From assembly GCA_903879825.1 (NCBI GenBank), contig CAIRND010000410.1, positions 1 to 26,787 on the forward strand: a DNA stretch of 26,787 bases, given 5' to 3'. Made by a program: the position numbers and the translations under genes. Source of the stretch: an uncultured Geobacteraceae bacterium (GTDB lineage Bacteria > Desulfobacterota > Desulfuromonadia > Geobacterales > Pseudopelobacteraceae). Below are positions 22,203-26,787 of the stretch, in pieces. Under the pieces are notes generated by a model that did not search any database, was not told the origin of the DNA, and saw nothing but the letters and a program-made list of their open reading frames with translations. The first letter of the stretch is position 1, and every line of letters begins with the position of its first letter.

Positions 22203-24173
22203 ATGAAATCTTCACAACATCTCACTCTTACTAATGGTAGTATCATAACCCTTGCCATGGCCTGGGCTCTGCTCGTGTGTAATGAGACGCCTCTTCACGC
22301 AGCTATGCCGATCAATGCCGTCTTACTCAACAACATACCTTCCACTATTGTTGTCAGCAAAACCGCTCTCTGGATTGGAATCCTCTTTACTCTCCTCTGT
22401 ACCATGAGTCTGATAGGCTTGACGTTGGCTGTCCGTAAAAGCAGGCGTTTAGAAGAGCTCCTGCGTTTAAAAATCGGTCATTACCAGGAGTCGCAGGAGG
22501 AATTGCTGGCGACCGAAGAGACGCTGCAAGCCCAGGTCGATGAGTATATGCTGAGCCAGGACGAGCTTCAGGCAACTGAAGAGATGCTGCGAGAGCAGAT
22601 CAGAGAATATCAGTCAACTCATGACCAGTTGCTGGCTACTGAGGAGATGCTGCGGGTCCAGTTAGAGATTGCGCAAGAGAGTTCTCAAAAATTTAAAGCG
22701 GTTTTTGAACATTCGCCAATTACTGTTGCTCTCACCAGTTTGCCGCATGGGACTTTCTCTGAAGTAAATGAAGCCTTCATAGAGATGTTTGGCTACCCAC
22801 GCGACGAGGCAATCGGTAAAACCACTGTCGAACTGGCGGTGTGGCGGGACGATGCTGACCGTAACCGCTACCTGAAACTTCTTGGGGACAATGGGTACGT
22901 TCACAACTTTGAGGCCGAAATGCGGCGGAAAGATGGGGAGGAATTTACTGTACTCTTTTCCGGTGTGCTGCTGGAACTTGCCGGCAGACCCTCTGTGTTG
23001 AGCGCTGTTATGGAAATTACGGAGCAAAAACGTCTCCATAATCAGTTGCTACAGTCACAAAAAATGGATGTCGTTGGTCAATTGGCTGGAGGAATTGCCC
23101 ATGATTTCAATAATATGCTGGCAGGGATATTGGCTGCCGCCGAACTGTTGAAGCTGCGACTACCGCGTGATGATCGAAATAGTAAAATGGTGGACACGAT
23201 CATTCAAGCGACAACCCGTTCAGCCGATCTGACACGGGAATTGCTGGCGTTTTCCCGCAAAGGATCTGCTGTGTCGAGGCCGGTTAGCATTCATAATACC
23301 ATTACCGCCGTCATAAGTCTGCTGGAACGCACTATCGACAAGCAGATTCAAGTTATAACCAGGTTGGATAGTTATAACTCAGTCGTTATGGGCGATCAGA
23401 CTCAGCTGCAGAATGCGCTGCTAAATCTTGGGGTAAATGCCCGTGACGCAATGCCACAGGGAGGTACGCTCACTTACTCAACTGATAAAATAATACTGGA
23501 TGACTCTGTCTGCCACTCTCTGGGTATCACTCTTGCTGCGGGTCGTTATCTTGAAATAACAGTATCCGACACAGGAGTCGGTATGACAAAGGCGGTAATG
23601 GAGCACATTTTTGAACCGTTTTTTACCACAAAGGCGGTAGGAAAAGGGACTGGTCTTGGTTTAGCGGCAGTATACGGAGTGGTCCAGAGCCACCAGGGTA
23701 AACTAACCGTGCAAAGTGTACCGGGAGTCGGCTCTGTTTTCAAAATATTCCTCCCGTTGGTAGAAGAAGCCGTTCCGACTCTGTGTGATAAAGGGATAAT
23801 TACTGGTAATGGTGGAATATTGCTGGTTGATGATGAAGAGATTCTCCGTGATGTTGGTCGAGGTCTACTGGAGGATCTTGGATATACGGTGTATCTGGCT
23901 GAAGACGGGGAAGAGGCGCTGGAGGTTTTTGCCCTGCACCGGAACGATATTTTGCTGGTCATACTGGATGTAATTATGCCGAAGTTGGGAGGTAAGGAGG
24001 CCTTTTTCCTCCTGCGTGAACAACTTCCTGATTTGAAAGTGCTGTTCTGTTCAGGCTTTAGCCGTGAAGGTACCGGTGATGAGTTGAAAAAAATCGGCGC
24101 CAACGGGTTTATTCAAAAACCATACAATCGGAGTGAACTCAGCAGGGCTGTGGCAGAGGTATTGGGGCTGTGA
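22203..24173 (+). CDS. Membrane hybrid histidine kinase (TM-coiled coil-PAS-HisKA-HATPase-REC)
   Basis: An autophosphorylating sensor of 656 residues. Two membrane spans (about 13-32 and 55-76) enclose only about 20 outside residues; then three coiled-coil repeats (98-160), a PAS domain (about 161-275), HisKA with GGIAHDFNN (His300), the ATP-binding boxes NLGVNARDAMP (408-418), DTGVGM (456-461) and GKGTGLGL (480-487), and a C-terminal receiver (about 538-656) with Asp589. With so short an outside loop, sensing is probably by PAS or within the membrane. ATG 22203 follows AGG by 6 nt; the upstream TTG 22179 has no ribosome site. It overlaps the sigma-54 regulator gene by 4 nt, making the pair a two-component system. 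No Hpt domain is visible to relay from the receiver. Confidence 0.92.
   Translation: MKSSQHLTLTNGSIITLAMAWALLVCNETPLHAAMPINAVLLNNIPSTIVVSKTALWIGILFTLLCTMSLIGLTLAVRKSRRLEELLRLKIGHYQESQEELLATEETLQAQVDEYMLSQDELQATEEMLREQIREYQSTHDQLLATEEMLRVQLEIAQESSQKFKAVFEHSPITVALTSLPHGTFSEVNEAFIEMFGYPRDEAIGKTTVELAVWRDDADRNRYLKLLGDNGYVHNFEAEMRRKDGEEFTVLFSGVLLELAGRPSVLSAVMEITEQKRLHNQLLQSQKMDVVGQLAGGIAHDFNNMLAGILAAAELLKLRLPRDDRNSKMVDTIIQATTRSADLTRELLAFSRKGSAVSRPVSIHNTITAVISLLERTIDKQIQVITRLDSYNSVVMGDQTQLQNALLNLGVNARDAMPQGGTLTYSTDKIILDDSVCHSLGITLAAGRYLEITVSDTGVGMTKAVMEHIFEPFFTTKAVGKGTGLGLAAVYGVVQSHQGKLTVQSVPGVGSVFKIFLPLVEEAVPTLCDKGIITGNGGILLVDDEEILRDVGRGLLEDLGYTVYLAEDGEEALEVFALHRNDILLVILDVIMPKLGGKEAFFLLREQLPDLKVLFCSGFSREGTGDELKKIGANGFIQKPYNRSELSRAVAEVLGL
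22494..22682 (+). repeat. Three tandem 63-bp repeats encoding a 21-residue coiled coil
   Basis: Residues 98-118, 119-139 and 140-160 of the kinase share the pattern (Q/H)(D/E)xLxATEExLxxQ. Each is 21 residues, exactly three heptads, so gain or loss of one unit would keep the coiled-coil register. The repeat joins the second membrane span to the PAS domain. Confidence 0.8.
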
Positions 24174-25588
24174 CCGCACTAGACACCACTAATCACCACT
24201 CGACTATCCTTGTCGTTGAAGATGAAAAGTATGTCAGAGAGTCTTTGACAGCATACCTCGACGACATTGGTTACCGGGTTTTGGAGGCTGAGAACGGTCA
24301 GACAGGGCTTGAACTGTTTCGCAGTCAGCGTCCAGACATTGTTATGACTGATCTTCGCATGCCGATTATGGATGGTTTCTCTTTGGTGGAGGCAATTAGA
24401 GCGGAAACTGAGTTCACACCGATCGTGGTTGTCTCAGGAGTCGGGGCGATTGATGAAGCGGTGCGGGCTATGCGCCTGGGAGCGTGGGATTACCTCTCAA
24501 AACCGATTGTTAATCTTGAAGAGCTGCAGATTACTCTGGAGCGTTCTCTTGAACGGGCCCGGACAAAATATGAGCTGGAGCGTTTGCGCCGTCATCTCTC
24601 GGACGGGACACTGGACGACGAGACCGCTTTTAGCAGTATCATCACGGCCTCTCCGCGAATGCGTACCCTATTCCTCTACCTGGAATCTGTTTCTCCGTCA
24701 CGCCAACCGGTCCTGATCACCGGTGAGACCGGCACCGGCAAGGAGTTGATTGCCCGGGCGGTTCATACTCTGAGTGGGGTGCGTGGTCCATTTGTTGCGA
24801 TAAATCTGGCCGGACTTGATGACGTCATGTTCAGTGATACGCTTTTTGGTCATCAGCGGGGGGCCTATACCGGGGCTGACCGTGCTCGGGAAGGTTTGAT
24901 CCGTCAGGCTTCCGGCGGCACACTCTTTTTGGACGAGATTGGAGATCTGTCGCCCGGATCACAGGTTAAACTGTTACGACTGCTGCAGGAGGGCGAATAT
25001 CTGCCGCTTGGAGCTGATAAAGTACAAAAAAGCGGCGCCCGGATTGTTGCGGCCACACACTCCGATCTGAAAGCGAAGATGGAGCAGGGTGCTTTTCGAC
25101 CTGATCTCTATTATCGGCTCTACAGTCACCGGGTTGAGTTACCGCCGCTCCGTGACCGATCAGAAGATCTTCCGCTGCTGGCAGATTATTTTTTGAAAAA
25201 GTCGGCCATCCTGCTCGGGAAAATGCCCCCTGTCGCTCCGGTGGAACTCTTCCGCTATCTGGCCGCTTACCGTTTTCCCGGAAATATCCGTGAGTTGGAA
25301 GCGCTGATACATGACGCCGTTGCCCGCTCGGTGAGTCGCAATCTGTCGCTGGAGTCAATAGTGGCGGCGATAGGCAGTGATCTTCGCTCCCCCGTTGCTC
25401 TTGCTCAGGTGGAAAGCCCGTGTAAGGTGTGCCCGTTTGCCAAAAAGTTTCCAACTCTCAAGGAAACAGAGGAATTTCTTGTCACCGAGGCGATGACTCT
25501 TGCCGGCAGCAATCAACGTCTGGCTGCTACCTATCTGGGAATCACCCGTCAGGCACTCAATAAACGGCTGTCTCGGGCAGACCCATAA
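24170..25588 (+). CDS. NtrC-family sigma-54-dependent response regulator
   Basis: A DNA-binding activator of sigma-54 RNA polymerase, 472 residues: receiver (about 12-130) with Asp61 and Lys111; AAA+ domain (about 155-385) with Walker A GETGTGKE (185-192), the sigma-54 contact loop GAYTGA (231-236, Tyr for the usual Phe), Walker B GGTLFLDEIGD (249-259) and FRPDLYYRL; Fis-type helix-turn-helix (about 430-468) ending LGITRQALNKRL. Between AAA+ and HTH lies CKVCPFAKKF, a Cys pair (418, 421) not needed for the fold. The GTG at 24170 overlaps the kinase stop. A terminator hairpin follows at 25642, then a good sigma-54 promoter before the chemoreceptor gene, a likely target. Confidence 0.94.
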   Translation: MTALDTTNHHSTILVVEDEKYVRESLTAYLDDIGYRVLEAENGQTGLELFRSQRPDIVMTDLRMPIMDGFSLVEAIRAETEFTPIVVVSGVGAIDEAVRAMRLGAWDYLSKPIVNLEELQITLERSLERARTKYELERLRRHLSDGTLDDETAFSSIITASPRMRTLFLYLESVSPSRQPVLITGETGTGKELIARAVHTLSGVRGPFVAINLAGLDDVMFSDTLFGHQRGAYTGADRAREGLIRQASGGTLFLDEIGDLSPGSQVKLLRLLQEGEYLPLGADKVQKSGARIVAATHSDLKAKMEQGAFRPDLYYRLYSHRVELPPLRDRSEDLPLLADYFLKKSAILLGKMPPVAPVELFRYLAAYRFPGNIRELEALIHDAVARSVSRNLSLESIVAAIGSDLRSPVALAQVESPCKVCPFAKKFPTLKETEEFLVTEAMTLAGSNQRLAATYLGITRQALNKRLSRADP

Positions 25589-25641
25589 TTACAGACGACG
25601 GTAGGCCGTTTATAAAAACAATCCATGTATGCTTTTCATCA

Positions 25642-25671
25642 TCGCCCCTGTGACATTCGTTGCAGGGGCGA
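25642..25671 (+). terminator. Intrinsic terminator-like hairpin after the sigma-54 regulator gene
   Basis: A 9-bp GC-rich stem (TCGCCCCTG 25642-25650, CAGGGGCGA 25663-25671) with a 12-nt loop, followed by ATTTTG. The T-run is short, so efficiency may be moderate. It is 54 nt after the stop codon. The rest of 25589-25887 holds the promoter and dyad listed below and a second TTGTCGCAG copy (25675 and 25744 areas), with no gene I can support. Confidence 0.65.
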
Positions 25672-25814
25672 ATTTTGTCGCAGTTGTTTAACTGTTTGAA
25701 ATAGAAGGTATTATCGCTGTAGTACTCTTTGGATGCCAACTATTGTCGCAGGGGTGTTTGCACAGTGAACGGCGTAACATGCTTTAACTACATAACAAAA
25801 TATAACTTTCTTCG

Positions 25815-25830
25815 TGGCATGTTCTCTGCT
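25815..25830 (+). promoter_or_regulatory. Sigma-54 (-24/-12) promoter candidate for the chemoreceptor gene
   Basis: TGGCATGTTCTCTGCT has the invariant GG (25816-25817) and GC (25828-25829) exactly 10 nt apart. It matches TGGCACG-N4-TTGCW except C-to-T in the -24 box and T-to-C in the -12 box. Transcription would begin near 25841, about 45 nt before the TTG start at 25888. The nearest upstream gene encodes a sigma-54 activator. Confidence 0.6.
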
Positions 25831-25831
25831 T

Positions 25832-25867
25832 TGTTTCGATGCAGGATTAATAAAATACATCGAAACA
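25832..25867. promoter_or_regulatory. 10-bp inverted repeat overlapping the likely transcription start
   Basis: TGTTTCGATG (25832-25841) and CATCGAAACA (25858-25867) are exact reverse complements 16 nt apart. The left arm spans the expected start point, so only the right arm would be fully transcribed; a repressor or activator site is more likely than an RNA hairpin. Confidence 0.5.
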
Positions 25868-25887
25868 GAATTACTACGGGGGAAATT

Positions 25888-26787
25888 TTGAAACTTAAAA
25901 TGTACAAGGACTGGGGCATTTTTACAAAAATCATGAGTTTGTCAGTACTGACCTGGCTGATACTTGTGTTGGCAAGCATGTTCGCGTTGGTGCCGTTTAT
26001 CCGCGGACTGATCATGGAGGAAAAACAGCAAAGTGTCAGCCATATCGTGCAGGGTGCTGTCAGTATACTGGTCTCATATCAGAAGGATGTCGATGCAGGG
26101 AAAATCACCAAAGAGGATGCACAAAAACGTGCTTTTGAGAGAATCGGAAGCATCCGTTACGATGGGGCGAATTATCTCTGGATCAATGATTTAACACCGA
26201 AAATGGTTATGCACCCGATCAAGCCGGAGCTGAACGGTACAGATCTGAGTAATAACAAGGACCCCAACGGTAAAGCGCTTTTTGTAGAGATGGCAACAGT
26301 ATGCAGGGACAAGGGCAAAGGTTTTGTTGATTATGCCTGGGCTAAGCCGGGCAATACAAAGCCGGTGCCCAAGCTCTCATACGTGGAACTATATCAGCCT
26401 TGGGGGTGGGTAATTGGTTCCGGCATCTATGTTGATGACGTCACCGATCATGTTCGTCAGATTCAGATCGGTATCGGTCTATCGTTGCTGGCACTCCTTG
26501 CTCTCAGTATTGTTCTTGCGTGGCTGGTATCACGCACCGTTACTGATCCGATCAAGGCTGTGGTGGATACGATCAGGGACATTGCACAGGGTGGGGGTGA
26601 CCTGACGCGCCGTCTCCCTATCCATGGAAAAAATGAGATTGGCGAACTAGGCGAATGGTTCAATATTTTTATTGGCAAATTACACGACATCATCAATCAG
26701 GTTTCCGGCAGTTCGCTGCAATTGGCGTCTTCAGCCCTTGAACTGCAGATGACCTCAAGACAGATGACCGAGAGTATCGCTCAGCTC
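25888..26787 (+). CDS. Methyl-accepting chemotaxis protein (Cache-HAMP), 3'-truncated by window edge
   Basis: A chemoreceptor; 300 residues are visible with no stop to the last base. Span 1 is at about 14-38; a periplasmic single Cache domain (about 43-185) shows YDGANYLWINDLTPKMVMHP, KPELNGTDLS and PWGWVIGSGIYVDDV, marks of sCache_2 receptors for small organic acids and similar ligands; span 2 is at about 192-214; HAMP (about 213-266) has TDPIKAVVDTI and GKNEIGELGEWFN; the signalling helix begins after it. It starts with TTG at 25888, five nt after GGGGG (25878-25882); ATG 25900 would be 17 nt from that site. Probably under the sigma-54 promoter at 25815. Confidence 0.92.
   Translation, partial: MKLKMYKDWGIFTKIMSLSVLTWLILVLASMFALVPFIRGLIMEEKQQSVSHIVQGAVSILVSYQKDVDAGKITKEDAQKRAFERIGSIRYDGANYLWINDLTPKMVMHPIKPELNGTDLSNNKDPNGKALFVEMATVCRDKGKGFVDYAWAKPGNTKPVPKLSYVELYQPWGWVIGSGIYVDDVTDHVRQIQIGIGLSLLALLALSIVLAWLVSRTVTDPIKAVVDTIRDIAQGGGDLTRRLPIHGKNEIGELGEWFNIFIGKLHDIINQVSGSSLQLASSALELQMTSRQMTESIAQL

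Noticed and set aside
23546..24103. Ser/Pro/Arg-rich - strand open frame opposite the kinase
   Set aside because: Composition is that of an antisense frame of a GC-rich conserved domain; the + strand encodes the ATPase and receiver.
25557..25739. A 60-codon - strand frame with CNECH, a heme c motif
   Set aside because: It has only a TTG start right after a stop, no signal peptide and one motif, and the motif is formed by the loop and arms of the terminator hairpin at 25642-25671. A cytochrome remnant is possible but not supported.

Overview
The window looks like a Gram-negative chromosome of Geobacter / Desulfuromonadales type. I infer this from the gene families: a CheX-like phosphatase with an added N-terminal repeat domain, a hybrid kinase paired with an NtrC-type sigma-54 regulator, a Cache-type chemoreceptor, and a large O-antigen/exopolysaccharide locus. 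No rRNA, tRNA or other taxonomic marker is present, so the assignment is tentative. About 20 kb of surface-glycan genes, all on the + strand, are followed by about 6 kb of signal-transduction genes.

Region A (1-1795) makes GDP-L-fucose: the 3' part of GDP-fucose synthase, then GDP-mannose 4,6-dehydratase. Region B (about 1982-9068) is an AT-rich stretch with two methyltransferases, a Wzx-type flippase, a GT9 transferase, a decayed membrane-protein pseudogene, a WbsX-type protein and a GT2 transferase. Region C (9110-12587) holds a GT4, a GT2 and another GT4. Region D (12584-20637) is a tightly packed block: two CDP-tyvelose-epimerase-like SDR proteins, a DPM1-like GT2, a large unknown membrane protein with a DxWD...HNEHRI signature, a YfhO-family membrane protein and a TrmN6-like methyltransferase. 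Several junctions in C and D are ATGA overlaps. The block suggests that a nucleotide sugar is remodelled, loaded onto a polyprenyl phosphate and transferred outside the membrane by GT-C-like enzymes. This is inference. No clear Wzy polymerase or WaaL ligase is visible.

Region E (20699-21959, - strand) encodes a single-domain response regulator and a CheX-type phosphatase carrying four exactly phased 29-residue repeats, possibly MshEN-like. Region F (22203-25588, + strand) encodes a hybrid histidine kinase with three exact-length 21-residue coiled-coil repeats, and an NtrC-like regulator overlapping it by 4 nt. Region G (25589-26787) has a terminator hairpin, a good sigma-54 -24/-12 promoter candidate, a 10-bp dyad and the start of a methyl-accepting chemotaxis protein cut by the window edge.

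The best leads are the Region D decoration module with its decayed paralogue at 6178-6967, the SDR pair in which one partner has Phe in place of the catalytic Tyr, the repeat-CheX protein, the seven-copy GAGATGA array at a gene junction, and the sigma-54 promoter next to a sigma-54 activator gene.
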